Shown: positions 46,670 through 58,970 of the stretch, piece after piece
How positions within the stretch are numbered: position 1 is the stretch's first letter
Layout: the number at the start of each line of letters is the position of its first letter
Assembly (NCBI GenBank): GCA_002189035.1
Contig: CM007992.1
Coordinates: 2,356,001-2,420,000 of the forward strand
DNA length: 64,000 bases
DNA from: Utricularia gibba
Lineage: Eukaryota > Streptophyta > Magnoliopsida > Lamiales > Lentibulariaceae
Reading direction: 5' to 3'
Position numbers and translations under genes: made by a program
Notes under the pieces: generated by a model
Databases searched by the model: none
Told to the model about the DNA's origin: nothing
The model's input: only the letters and a program-made list of their open reading frames with translations

Positions 46670-46962
46670 TCCTCCCTCCCATATCTGTCGTACGAGTGCA
46701 AATATCTGCATATTACGGAAGGATTTCTTTTCACTTGTACACTCAAAGCTCCAAGTTGGTTTCGTTTCCTCTGTGAAGCCAAGCTTCTTTCTTCTTCAAC
46801 CGGCCTTGCTTCAAATCTCTCTATTCGCCCTTTTTTCTGCGTTGCTTCGACATCAAAGCTTTACAGAGGGTCAAGATCTTGTTAAATTCCGTGTCTTTGT
46901 TGCCGGGGATCTCGCAATTTTTCTGATTACAAGGATGTGCTCTCTTTCAGGTTACTGCAGTC

Positions 46963-48652
46963 ATGAGAACTTGTTTCCCTAACATTTTCCGGAGAAGAAG
47001 AACCAGTGATGAGTCTGAAAACTTTGATGGTAGGTGAATGAATAATTTGTCTCCTACGACATAATCACATCGCTTATGATGATCCTTTTGTCTTCTGTAC
47101 AGAGCTGTGTGAGATGTACGGTGTCCATCTTTACTCGTATGGGGAACTCAGATCTGCTACGGATGATTTCAGTAGGCTGAATAAAATTGGGCAGGGAGGA
47201 TTTGGTCCTGTGTTTGCGGTACAAAAGTCTTTCCTTTCATTTGTCCATGCTTTGTTCGGAAAATTCTGAGGTTGTTTGAACTCAAACTAGATTGTTCGTG
47301 CCTTGCTTGCTGTAAAAATCAACTTCAAACGTATTTAATTGTTCAAAGAATCAGTAGTCTGGGAGTTGTCTGAAAATGATGTGATTGTAAAATTAATCCA
47401 CTTGTGTGTTGTGTTTATGATTAGGGAAAGCTCAGGGACGGGAAGTTGGCTGCTATTAAGCTTCTCTCTGCGGACTCGCAGCAAGGAGTGAAGGAATTTC
47501 TGAATGAACTCCAAACCATTTCGGATGTGAATCATGAAAACCTGGTGAAGCTCTATGGATGTTGTGTTGAAGGGGGCCAGAGGATTCTTGTCTATGAGTA
47601 CTTGGAGAACAACAGTCTATCTCGAACGCTTCTCGGTATGCTTTTCAAGCAAAAGCGTACAGCAATATCGATGTGTTAGTGCTCTGTGCTTGGAGTTGAT
47701 GCGATGATTGACACGGCTTTGCAGGTGGTGCCTGCGGCATTCACTTCAGCTGGCCAACGCGGGTTAAGATTTGCATTGGTGTTGCTAAGGGGCTTGCGTA
47801 TCTGCATGAGGAAGTCAGGCCTCATATCATCCACAGGGACATCAAAGCCAGTAATGTTCTTCTTGACGAAGATTTGAACCCCAAAATCTCCGATTTCGGC
47901 CTGGCAAAGCTTGTCCCAGCGAACATGACGCACGTCAGCACACGCGTAGCAGGAACTATGTAAGAAATGAAATGGCTTTCTAAACATTTATTTGAACATG
48001 TAAGAGACGAGCGTCTGTGTATTTTGCAGAGGCTACTTGGCACCGGAGTATGCAGTTAAGGGTCAAGTAACGCAATTTTCCGACATCTACAGCTTTGGAG
48101 TTCTTCTCATCGAGATAGTCAGCGGGAGATGCCACACCAATAAGAGGCTCCCCAGGCAAGAGCAGTATATTCTTGAAAGGGTATGTACGAGTGCCCCAAA
48201 TTTGCTTCATTTTCTTGCTATGGTACTTTCGAATGTCGCCGGAGAATGAATCAGATCCTTTTACTCAGGCATGGCATCTGTACAAGAGAAATAAGCTAGT
48301 GATGCTGGTGGACACCGCACTGGACGATGATTTTGATGAGGAACAAGCTTGCAGTTTCCTGAAGGTTGGTCTGCACTGCACTCAGGACAATCCCAAGCAC
48401 CGCCCCTTGATGTCAGCGGTGGTAGAGATGCTTACCGGAGCGCAAGCAATTGTCGAAGATGGAATAAGAATGCCAAGTATGATCAACGAGTTCTTGGAGA
48501 AGAAAAGCAGGACCAGCAGTGATGATACACTTGCATCTCCAAATATCAGCAAATCCCTGGGCTCTGATACATTCGAGGTCACCACGGCAACGTCTACTCA
48601 GTACTCACAACCCACCATAAGCTTCACAGCAATCTCCGATCGGAGCTCCTGA
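46963..48652 (+). CDS. CRPK1-like receptor-like cytoplasmic Ser/Thr kinase, six exons
   Basis: Exons with GT-AG borders: 46,963-47,029, 47,103-47,218, 47,425-47,635, 47,725-47,959, 48,030-48,180 and 48,269-48,652. Joined, they give 387 residues ending in TGA with no internal stop, close to the ~390 of Arabidopsis At1g16670/CRPK1. Visible motifs: glycine loop GQGGFG near residue 53; ATP-binding Lys in AAIKLL (K73); HRDIKASN (Asp170); DFG (Asp188); GYLAPEYAV; and [15 protein letters not shown]. The tail is Ser/Thr-rich. There is no signal peptide or membrane span, so it is a cytoplasmic or membrane-associated kinase. CRPK1 itself acts in cold signalling by phosphorylating 14-3-3 proteins, but that role is only inferred here. 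Start choice: the [12 protein letters not shown] leader matches the short basic/Cys N-terminus of the family. The 5' leader (46,700-46,960) is CT-rich and may contain an intron ending at 46,950. Confidence 0.93.
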
Positions 48653-48685
48653 ATGTTTTTTTCCATTGCGTAAATGATCTACGCG

Positions 48686-48702
48686 AAGGGGCTGGCATAT
48701 AC
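48686..48702 (+). repeat. 17-bp direct repeat flanking the kinase gene (right copy)
   Basis: Second copy of the 17-mer at 46,653-46,669. It lies 34 bp after the kinase stop codon, in the probable 3' untranslated region. Bases 48,703-49,023 contain no further gene. Confidence 0.5.
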
Positions 48703-49023
48703 GTGTAGGTGGTTTTGGGAGACAAAGAAAATCATAGGAGTATTTCATTGTTTATTTGTGATTCTGTTGTAGCTGCAGCAAGCAAAGCAAAACTAGTATA
48801 CTTGTTTGTTGAGTGAGGTTTGATCCAGCAGATGAAAAAACTGCAAACGCAGTGAGGCTCAAAGGAGTAGCTAACACCTTTTCCACAGCAAGCCGCTTAT
48901 CCGGGTAATGCCAAACCTGAGCGCCCAGCTCTCCGCCTAAATCAGCCCTCAAACCGCATTGCACTTTTCCCATAACCATTGACAGTATCACTCACCACTG
49001 TCGAAGAAGAGAAGCATGGGAGA

Positions 49024-49429
49024 TGTTAAGGCTGAGTGTTCTCCCTATTGAGGCTGATCGAGTTGAGGGTTTTGTGATGCATCTCAAGGATGCATGCTCT
49101 ACAAATCAAGTGGGAACCTTCATGAGTTGGAATGGCTGCCAGGCTAAAAGTTGACACCGGAAAATCAAAATAATATCAACGAATAAAAGCTACACATCCG
49201 TTGTAAGAGGGCAACAAGAGAAGCTCTGGTTTTGCGGGTTTTGTCATTCAGCTGAGATCTGGTTTCCTATTTTTGAGTGGAGTCAGTTACTTTTGTGTCT
49301 ATAAAAATCTGATATCCACACCTTGTGAAGAAATCTTTCTCCCGGTTACATCTTCAACACAAGAATCATTTTTTTGTTATTTTGTTTCTTACATAATTAC
49401 TTGAAAGTTCATCCTATTTTTTTCTATCA
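49024..49429 (+). repeat. 5' LTR of a copia element
   Basis: Starts TGTTAAGGCTGAGTG and ends CTATCA. It is directly followed by a primer-binding-site-like sequence at 49,432-49,446 ('tgttatcaaagcagg', cf. the initiator-tRNA-Met complement TGGTATCAGAGC). Both ends match the split 3' LTR at 55,316-56,957. The stretch 'gtgtctataaaaatctg' at about 49,295 is a plausible TATA region. Confidence 0.85.
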
Positions 49430-51009
49430 AGTGTTATCAAAGCAGGTTCGATATGGATGCAACTCAATCTGATGCAGCATGGAAATTCAATTGCAAGGAT
49501 TATGCTACTTTGGCCACCCAAATGAAGATATGCTTCCAAGCAGTGAAGCTGTGGGAAACAGTTAATGCACCGATGCAAATAGAGTAGTTCATTGCCAATG
49601 ACTTGCTAGAAAGAGTAAAGAAAACCAAAGAATTTCAAGTGAAAGAATGTCTAGCAAAAGTGGTACTTTATTCTAGTATGGATAATTCTGTTATTTTACA
49701 AACTTTAGCATGCAATTCTTCTAAAGATATATGGGAAACACTTAGAATGAGTTTGAAGTGGATGGGCATTCCAAGGGAATGCGTATTACAAATCTGAAAA
49801 TGGAGTATGAGAGCTTGTGAATGTTCTCATCTAAAACCATCAAAACATATGTTGATTGATTTATGAAGGTGATCATTCAATTGCGAATGCTTGGTGTTTG
49901 GAAAAGTGGTTTCATAATGGCAAAGAAGATCATGCTCATTGATCTTACCTAATTTTGAATCCAAAATCCCATTTCTAGAGTGTAGTACAGGTTATAAGAA
50001 ATTAACTATTGCTAAAATGTTTAGTACCCTACAAGCACTTGAATGCAGGGTTGTTGTACGAGAAAAATCATGGATCAAGAACTTGCTACATCGAATTTTG
50101 GGAAGATGAAAAAATATGCCAAAGGACGAAAAGAAAAACAAAAAGGGAAGGAAAAAGGAAAGTTTCCTCCTTGCAAATACTGCAAAAGAACATCACACAC
50201 TAAAGGCACATGCTATGGGAGACTAGATGCTCAATGCTCCAAATATAACCAATTGAGCCACATTGATAAAGTATACAAACAATAGAAGTTCAAGAAAATG
50301 TCTCAGACGTTGAGACAATTCAGAACAAGCAAGTGGAGACATTGTTTACTGCTTGCTTGCTTAACTCCATGAATCCCTATGTGCAGCAATAATGTCAAAT
50401 GTAAGTTCTACCTCGAATAGAGTATGGTTGGTTGACTCTAGTTGTCTCACTCACATGATCAATGATGAAACATATTTTGAGAAGTTGACTTATTCAAGTA
50501 GAGCAAGTATGAGACTTGGTAATGATAAGCTCTTAGGTGCTATTGGTAAAGGAATAGTTACAATACATACTCCTCTAGGGTTAAAGTGTCTAAAGAATGT
50601 TCACTTAGTCCCAAAGCTGAGTATCAACCTTCAAAGTGTGAAGAAGTTGAATGACAGATGATACTCTATCATATTTGGAAGGGGAACTTGTATGATTTGG
50701 ATCCAAACGATGATGTCATCTCCAAAACACCAGCAACTAGAAGTAGTTACTTCTTATCTTGAACCTTAGTTCCACAAGAGTCAGATAACCTTATTGTGCT
50801 AAACAAACATGTGAGATGGTATAGAGTACTTGGACATACAAATTTCCAAGTCCTACAGTCCATAAGTAAAGACTTAGTCTATAAAGAATTGCTAGCACTA
50901 AGGTACTTTGCTGAAATCAAGTGTTCAATATGTTTACAAGACAAAATGAAGCAACTACCATTTCTTCAATAACCATGCCTCTAGGCACAGAGACTTCTAG
51001 AACTATGCT

Positions 51010-52185
51010 AAGTATCATTTTGGTAATTAAAATTGTTTGGTTAAGAGTCAATAATATAAGTTTTAAGATTTATCTAGATTAGAGTAATTATCTTAATTTA
51101 TGTATTTTATCTAATATTTTGATTTTAAGTTTCATAAGAGGTGAACACGTGGCAGAAAGAGGAGAAAAGGAGTAGAATACCGCAAAATACATCTTCTTGA
51201 ACTAAGATTCTCCTTGATTTATGGAGGACTACAAACGCCTAATGATGAGCCTTGATGTACAAAACATAGGAGCTTGTGATAGAAGAAATCACTAGTGTAA
51301 TAGTGTCAAATCAGGAGGTCTCTTGCAAGTCACTCAAGATTATTGCAAGATTAGAGGGACACAAAATTCAGATGATATAGACAATTCTAAGTTTCAATTC
51401 CAGTTTTCAGTTAGACATTGTTTATCTCTTTAGAAAGTTTTTCTCTAATTTCTCTCTAGAACTTTGCTTTTGTTTTCCTATTTTGTATGGTCATTCGTGG
51501 CTAAAATCCTTTGTTTAAGGGTTGGGAAACTCCCAACTTTACGTTTAATTAGTTTATTTTCACTTCTTTGAATTTGATTGGATATGCTTCAAGTGATTAT
51601 GTTACAATCTTTTTGTAATTCATTATTCAAGTATGATTAACTAATCACCACCAATGAGTTTACTTCAGAATCAATAGACAGATAGTAATCTCATATTTGG
51701 ACTCATTAGATCATTGGCAATACTCAAGTACTTGCACGTAATTCGATCATGAGGTAATGATTGCTGGACCTTTTATCTTCCCATTTGTCTAAGGGGAGCA
51801 ACATCAGGCAATTCTTATGCCTCCTTGCAGGAAAGTATGAGGGAGGGTAGATAACTTCTTAATTCTATAACCGAGTACTCGAGAAGATTAGAGAGGAATG
51901 GAAATCTAAGAAATGTAGTTGAGCAAGATTCCAATCCCAAGAATATCTTTTTATTTAAGGTTCATAACTTAACTTCATTTATATTGTTTGTTTACAATTT
52001 TCTTACTCAAGCTTCATCATTCATGTTTCAACCATCTTTCCTTATACAAACTCGTTTACAAATCATGATTGTTCTATTCAGTGTAAACTTCACCATTCCC
52101 TAAAAAACCAACTCCCTGTGTTCGACACCAGTACTACGCATTTGTGTTTTATGAATTAAAAATATTTAAAATTTATTATGGAATA
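51010..52185 (+). mobile_element. Solo-LTR-like insertion in the copia integrase
   Basis: About 1.2 kb of non-coding DNA separates the pre-integrase region from the integrase core. Its right part ends with 'caactccctgtgttcgacac' followed by 'agtactac', like the end of Tat/Athila-group LTRs. It shares text order with the insertion at 55.55-56.76 kb ('tgcctccttgcag/taaa', 'caactccctg'). Exact ends and a target-site duplication were not resolved. Confidence 0.6.
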
Positions 52186-53226
52186 ACACACATTAAGCTG
52201 ATGCATTTTGATGTTTGTGACCCAATGAGTGTTGATACACTAAAAGAGAGAAGGTACTTATTAGCTTCATTAATAATAAATCACATTACTCTTGGGTGTT
52301 TTTATGAAGTGCAAGTCACATACCTTTGAGCACTTCATCACCTTCAATGCCTCTACAGAGAGAGCTTTAGATGAGATGCTAAAATGCCTTCATACTGATA
52401 ATGGAGGCAAATTCAGCTCCCTGATGTTAAGGAAGAATTAAGAAGAGAAGGTATTAAATATCACAAAACTGTAGTTTACTCCCCATCATATAATGACATA
52501 GTAAAATGAAGAAATGTCACAATTATAGTCATGGTTAGGTGCCTACTCTTGCAAAAAAAGTTGCTCATGCACCTCTAGAGTGAATAAATTGCAACCACTA
52601 TGTACATCCAGAACATATTAATCACCTGTGGGTTCAAAGGAGTGAAACCATATGGATTGGGATCATAGCATGTCTACTTTACATGTATCTAGTTCAACAT
52701 CAAAATTAACATCTTATATTGAATTAGATTTTCTTCTTGATAACTTCTATTAGGATGCTTATCCTAAAATCACTAAGATGGAACCCAGATGGAACACCTC
52801 AAAAATACAAGCTAGGTTAGTAGTCAAAGGATATTTTTAAGAATATGAAATTGATTAATATGATAAATTTGCTCTAGTTGCAAGATTTGACACCATAAGA
52901 TACTAATAGCTATAGCTGCTCAAGAAAACTAGAACATATAACAAATGGATGTTAAGTCACCCTTCTTAAATGGTGAGTTGTATAAAAAATATATTGTGTG
53001 CAGCCTCTAGGTTTTGAAGTAGCAGGACACAAAGTATATCTACTACTTAAGGCTTTGTATGGTCTGAAATAGGCACCACATGCCGAGTATGAGAAGCTAG
53101 GGAAAGTAATACTTGACTTTGATTATGAGAAAAACAAAAATGAGACTTCACACTGCTACAAGAGAAATTCGGAATTTTGATAGTTGTAATCTATGGAGAT
53201 GATATCATGATTACGAATAATGGTTT

Positions 53227-54396
53227 TGATGGTAATTTTGCAAGTGCATAGAAACCATCGAAGTAAAAAAATAAGATCGTATCCACAATGAATTGTTATT
53301 GGAATTTTCTTTTTAAACAAAGACTTAAAAGGACTGAAAACAAAAGAAACAATTGAGTTTAAAAGCAATAAGAAAAGTGGTCTTGGATCTAAGGTTCACC
53401 TTGTTCAAAACTCGTCTCTACGTGTGTGCGAACCTTAAAGATTGACCTACTTGCGCAAGCTTTGGGAGTGTTATTCTAAAATAGTGGTACTCGATGACCG
53501 TTATAGCACCATCTCTTGTTTTGTGGGATTATGGAATCAACCACGCCACCAGAGCCATTCCACCTCTTGTGATAACCCATGTTTTCCCTGCATCCAAAAC
53601 TAATCCCTACACCTCTTACCTTGCAGATAGATTAGACATAATGTGCCTTACCAATGATGTCGAATTGAGCCCTTCTCCTTAGGTGCTTGAGGCCAACCTT
53701 TGATTCTCTTACACACCCTTAGGGCTATGTGGTACTAAAGATCACGTTGGTAAAAGCAAAAAACAGAATCAAACCTCAAATTAAATGCTGAAAAACATAG
53801 TAAGACAGTCATACGTACATGACTTGCGCAAGCAAAGCTTCACCGTAGATCCTCAGCCGCAAGCACTCACATGCGCATGCTCAACTCTAAACAAAAAAAT
53901 TGATGAAAAACGAAAGGAAAAGAATAAAAAATATGCTAGACTAGACTCCAAACCCTAAAATTGACTTTCTAATCGTCCACGACTTCGATCTTCAGATTTG
54001 GATCTTTATATAATGGTGGGAACTTGTCGGATTTTTTTGATGGGTTCACATCAAATCTTCTATCCGGATCTTCTAAGATTTGATACAGATCTTCTAGAAT
54101 AAGATCCAAATTTTCTAAGATATGATACGAATTTTATCTTATCCGAGAATCTTTGACCGAGTGTTCATCTAGATAGACCAAATCTTTGCCTCTATTAAGG
54201 TCAATTCGAAAATCCTTCAAATTATTCCAAAATTGTACTGAAAAATCACAAAACACACTTTCCCTCCAAAAAGAAAGTGGTATGAAAGATATAAAATTCT
54301 TCTAAAAACATAAGAAAAGTATGATGAAAAGAATGCAAAACCCATATAAGTGAGTCCTAAAAAGCACAAATATAAGTGACACAAAATCATTTATCA
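53227..54396 (-). mobile_element. Solo LTR inserted in the copia reverse transcriptase
   Basis: On the minus strand it begins TGATAAATGATTTTGTGTCAC at 54,396 and ends ACCATCA at 53,227 (1,170 bp). The 'cacttatatttgtgcttttt' start and the 'ttgtggatacgatctta' segment near the end are typical of Tat/Athila-group LTRs. It splits the copia frame between GDDIMITN and FKEFLKEK. The flanks GGTTT and GATTG are not a clean duplication, consistent with age. Confidence 0.72.
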
Positions 54397-55315
54397 GATT
54401 GGAATTACATCAGTTCAAGGAATTCTTGAAGGAAAAATTAAACATGATATACTGAGGAATATTACATCAGTTCTTGGGAATGGAGGTGAAGTGACAACAA
54501 GAAGTGATTTTTCTATGTCAGGAGAAGTTCACCAAGAATATTCTAAACAAGTTTGGGTTTTCTTAATGTTCATTTGTAAATATGTCTATAGTTTAGAACT
54601 AAAAGTCATTGTACACAGAATCTGGAGAGTCAATAGATTAAACACTCAACAAATCCAATGTTGGATCATTAATGTTTCTAACTAAGACTCATCAAGATAT
54701 CATGTTTGTAACTATCTTATTTTCTAGATTCATGCATTATCCACTAATGGCTCACCTACAATGGGCAAAAAGGGTATTATAGTATCTAGATGGAATCTTA
54801 ACTTATGGCCTATACTATAATATAAGCAACAAGGTTATGTATGATTTCGTTAACTTAGACTTTGTTGGAGCTAATGATTTCAGAAGCACCTCAGGTTATT
54901 TCTCCAAATATGCCTCAATTGGAATATGTTGAACCTCTAAGAAACAACAAACAATTGATCAATCAATCGCAAAGGTAGAGTATGCTTCTGCTTCCTTAGC
55001 TACAAATCAGGCTAGCTAGCTAAGGGAAATACTCACTAATCTTGGATGAAAGGAACTAGATCCAACCACAATTTATTGTGACTCTAAAAGTATCATAGCC
55101 ATGACCAAGGCCCGTGTTTCATGGGAACATGAGCATATATCAATAAAGTACCACTGTATTTGTGAGAAGCAAAAGGATGGTGAATTAAGGTTCACAAACT
55201 ACAACTTTGGTGATCAAGTCACTGATATTTTCATCAAGGTACTACCTCTCAGCCAATTTGAGAAATTGAGAAGTGAGTTAGACTTAGTGAATGGGAAAAC
55301 ACTCGCGAGGGAGCT

Positions 55316-56957
55316 TGTTAAGACTGAGTGTTCTTCAAGTTGAGGGGTTTGGAATGCATCTTAAGAATACATGCTCTAATAATCAAGTGGGAACCTGCAT
55401 GATAAATCAGCTGGATGAGCTGCTAGCATGTTGGAAGCTGAGGCTGGAAAATTGAAATAATATCAAGGAATAGTTGGAAGGGGGAAACTTGATCAGCCCT
55501 AGTTTCATGGTTTTGTTATACGGTTGAGATCTATAGCATGGTCACATTAAGTGTCATTTTTTACATAATTATTATGTATTATTATGTATTAATTTAGGAT
55601 TAAGTTACCCAAAGTAAGAGTTATATTAATAAGTATATTATTTTATTAGAAAAATATAATAATTATTATTTATATATATTTTGTGTTATTTTTTATGTAC
55701 TTTCATACAAAGTGATAAAAAGCACTATTCGAGTATTGCAGAAGATAAAACACTAACATTTTTTCAAACTTGTACGTGATTTGGATCTATTGTAAGCAAA
55801 AGATTGATAATGTTCAAGACCCATGCCTTATACGAATGGTAAAGCTAACTGCACAAACAAGATAGAAAGAATGATGGAAAGGAAACACAGAAAGAAAATA
55901 CACATGGGATGTGAATTAAAGTCTCATTAAAGATTTTTTTTCTCTCTTTCAAAACTTGAACTTTTGATTCTTCCTATCAATCATAGGGAGGAAGAAAAAT
56001 TTTCTTTTCAAAATTTTGTTTCTGTTTCTAATGGTCATTCATGACTAAACTTTCTTAGTTTTTGGGAAGCAATGAAGTTTTCTTCTATGTCTTGAGCATG
56101 TCGATTTTTCTCTCAATTTCTTCTAGATTTTGCATATTTCCATGTTCATGTTGCAGTCTTTCTATAACATCTCTTAGTCATGATCCTTGAGTAACTCCTC
56201 ATGGATTTTGATGAAGAATAAGTTGAAGAGCACCGTCTCCAATTCTATTGGTTCGAGGGAGATAGCGAATTGTTTGTAATCGGTATACTTCACTAATGGA
56301 TGAGTAGTGACCTTGTACCTACTATTGGTCATTGGCGACATTTGGGCACATGCGTAGAATTCAGTTTGGGGGCATTTGATGGCAATCCTTTTGTCCTCCG
56401 AATCGTCTAAGAGGGAATCGTGTGAGGCTATTCTTGTGCCTCCTTGTAAAAGAGCATAAGAGATAGTAAGCTATTACTTGCTCTTATGTTATTCGAAAGA
56501 AACAGTGATTGCCGAGGCAGGGAGAGACAAAAGGGGAAACGGAATCTCTTTTCCAAGAACTGCTTCCCTTAGTCAAAGTTCATTACTTACGTTATATTTT
56601 GTATTCTAGTATTTTAGAACCCATTTTACAAATCCGTGATGATTTATAAAAGTTTAGTACAAAATGTTTTTCACAAACTCAACTCCCTGAGATTGATACT
56701 CATACTACACTTTAATTATATTTTATGTTTTTCATATTTAAAATTTGTTGAAGAAATGACATGCAACGTTTCCCTATTTCTGTTTGAAGTCTATTTCTTT
56801 TGTGTATATAAAAGATTGTTGTCCATAACTTGTGTACAAAACTGTCTCTTTACAATTAATTAGTTTCCTTTGCATTACATCTTCAACATAAGTCTCCTTT
56901 TTCGTTATTTTTTTTCTTACACAATCAATTAATAGTTCATCTTATTTTTGTCTATCA
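55316..56957 (+). repeat. 3' LTR of the copia element, split by an insertion
   Basis: The first part (55,316-55,545) aligns with 49,024-49,262 and the last part (about 56,760-56,957) with 49,263-49,429 of the 5' LTR. The ~1.2 kb between is foreign. A short purine run 'gcgagggagct' precedes the LTR start. The flanks (GGAGA before the 5' LTR, AGAAA after this one) are not an exact target-site duplication. Confidence 0.8.
55546..56760 (+). mobile_element. Solo-LTR-like insertion within the copia 3' LTR
   Basis: Non-coding, about 1.2 kb. It ends with 'caactccctgagattgatac' and 'atttaaaattt', matching the right end of the 51.0-52.2 kb insertion, and contains a related 'ggcaatccttttgtcctcc'-style segment. 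It is probably a second, diverged solo LTR of the same family in the same orientation. Borders are approximate. Confidence 0.6.
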
Positions 56958-58027
56958 AGAAACATTAGGAAGAATGGTGAAATAAGGTATGGAGGGATCA
57001 GGCATAAAAGTTCTCTCTCAAACATGCAAAATTGGTAAATAATTTGAGTTGCTCTACTCGTGCCAAATGTAATCACTCCCTCAATAGTATGGCAACACAC
57101 CTATGATATTGTCAGTCAAGATTCATCATAACAATACAATCATCATTTAGGAATCATAACCATTTGTTTTATTTATATATCTTCCTATAATCATTTTTGA
57201 CACGGTGAAAATTTGCTTCTTCATTATGCAGTGCTGATGAAATACATCACATCTTCTTTTCTGTTAGCCATATCTAAAAAATCTTGGTTTCCAGCCTGGA
57301 AATCCAAATCCCTTTGTGCTTGTCTGCTGAGTTTAGATGCATTTAGGGGTAGGAACCATATTTGATATATAGGTTATAAAGGGCTTTAAATTTACTTGAC
57401 CTTGAGAACCCATATTATTGGATTTATCTAAGTACATATTGGGACATGACTTTAGTTAAACCTAACATTCTGAAATTTTAGAGGAAAATGCTCGTAGGAT
57501 ATGATTATGTGAGAAATTCATTGCTTGGATATTTGGGCAAAGCACATGTTGTTGCTCCCTATCAGAGTATGTTATTAATTCCAATTTTCCATGACTTATG
57601 GTCTTTGAAATTCGCTGGTACCCATATGGTCATTTTTTGACATAATTCTATATTATTTAATTTCCAGGTTTTCTTTCTTGTTGAAAAGATGCTTATATGA
57701 TGGCCTAATTGGGCAGTGCTGCGATGTAGTAGTTTGTACCAATGAAAATATGATGAATTGTATGAATAATAGTGAAGTTATGCTAAGTGCTATTGCATGT
57801 GTTTTAATAGAACATTTGTTTAAGATAAATTTTATTATAATTTTCTAATGAAGATGTTATTGTTAATAAAATAAAAGATTCCTAGACATATTGAATACTT
57901 AACTAGTTGAACAAAACATGTCTATTGTGGAATTACTATAAGGTACTTGCTTGAACCTTAGAATTTGCTAGTGAATTGACAATTTTGAACAGTAATTGTG
58001 TGATTGTGTTAATATAAATGTATGTCC
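56958..58027. other. Spacer
   Basis: No gene, RNA or clear repeat is recognised. Composition is AT-rich with short low-complexity runs. Confidence 0.4.
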
Positions 58028-58384
58028 ATGGTTAAGATGCAAGCACCACATTTAAGTGTTGGTGCTACTTGTGGATTGATTCATTGGAAAATTTACGTGT
58101 AGGAACCACAATTGTCTGCTTTTGATGCTCATGCTTGCATACCATAACCATATAGACATAAGATATAAGCACCACAATTGACTACTTGATGTATTCATGC
58201 ATTACATACCATAGCCATATAAATGTAAGGCACAGGAACCATAATTGACCTATTCGGTACTCAAATAAAAATTTAGATGCAAGCACCACAATTGACCGCT
58301 TGTGGAGATTGCAAATCATTGCATTGAGAAATTCACCTACAAGCATTATAATTGAGTTTTCTAATGCTCATGCATTACATACTA
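58028..58384. repeat. Degenerate ~80-100-bp tandem repeat
   Basis: Phrases close to 'aagcaccacaattgac', 'gatgctcatgcattacatac' and 'catagccatata' recur in order four to five times. The units are diverged and variable in length. The array continues after the MITE at 58,840 ('acatactataagcatataaa'), so the MITE landed inside it. Confidence 0.65.
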
Positions 58385-58839
58385 GTAGGGGTGTAATCGG
58401 GTGGGACCTTAATCAAGTGGTTTGAAGCTCAGCTCGGTAAAGGCTCAGCCTGAATTCGATTTATGTGAGCTCAAGCCTAAACTAGATCCATCAACTGAGC
58501 TCGACATACTTAATCGAGCCAAGCCCGATCAAGCATGGGCTTGGCTCGATGGCTCAAGGCCCAGCATGGGTAATTAAAGATTTAGAGATGTGTAATAAAT
58601 CCCTAGTCTATTGGATTTTTTTCACAATAAAAAAAGCAGCTTTGCTATTACGGAGTGTGCAACATTAGTTAATGTATTATATTCACATCTCTTATGGAGA
58701 CGGAGTGTGCAGCAGCATTACATCTGTGATGGAGACAGAGCCTGTTCAAACTCAAGCCAAGCTCGAGCTCGATGTGAAGGTGGGCAAGTCAAGCTGAGCA
58801 CACTAAAAGCACGGCTCGACTCGGCTTGATTATACCCAT
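58385..58839. mobile_element. hAT-type MITE (455 bp) with 8-bp target-site duplication
   Basis: Flanked by the identical 8-mers ACATACTA at 58,377-58,384 and 58,840-58,847. The ends are imperfect inverted repeats (GTAGGGGTGTAATC against ATGGGTATAATC inward from the right), in the GGGGTG style of hAT termini. The interior is rich in 'ggctcga/tcgagcc' motifs and non-coding; the 72-aa frame at 58,611-58,829 has no motif. It is non-autonomous and would need a hAT transposase from elsewhere. Confidence 0.85.
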
Positions 58840-58850
58840 ACATACTATAA

Positions 58851-58970
58851 GCATATAAACTCAGGAGATGTTTGTTAAATATTAAAATGAAGCATATAAA
58901 CTTGGGGGATGTTTGTTAAATATTAAAATGAAGCATATAAACTTAGGGGATGCTTGTTAAATATTAAACT
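58851..58970 (+). repeat. 41-bp tandem repeat, about 2.9 copies
   Basis: Units start 'gcatataaac' at 58,851, 58,892 and 58,933. Copies 1 and 2 differ at about three sites, and the third is cut short. The unit is unrelated in sequence to the 41-bp array at 37.5 kb. Confidence 0.9.

Larger units (their letters stand above)
49453..55315 (+). pseudogene. Ty1/copia gag-pol pseudogene, interrupted by two solo-LTR-like insertions
   Basis: Order: gag from Met 49,453 (MDATQSDAAWKFNCKDY; SSKDIWETL); zinc knuckle CKYCKRTSHTKGTC near 50,175; protease WLVDSSCLTHM near 50,430; pre-integrase region to about 50,980 (CSICLQDKMKQLPF); [insertion 51,010-52,185]; integrase (LMHFDVCDPMSVDTLK near 52,200); reverse transcriptase fragments (ARLVVKGYF at about 52,810, MDVKSPFLNGELY at about 52,950, VIYGDDIMITN at about 53,185); [insertion 53,227-54,396]; the rest of the reverse transcriptase (FKEFLKEKLNMI); and RNase H (SIIAMTKARVSWEHEHISIKYH, VTDIFIKVLPLSQFEKLR). 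Numerous stops and frame changes occur throughout. The element is inactive. Confidence 0.88.

Noticed and set aside
47686-47987. Antisense and alternative frames in the kinase region
   Set aside because: Shadows of exon 4; the sense frame with GYLAPEY, DFG and HRD motifs is clearly the coding one.
48173-48268. Upstream extension of the last kinase exon
   Set aside because: The frame continues left into the intron. The acceptor at 48,266-48,268 gives the family-consistent junction LER|AWHLYKR.
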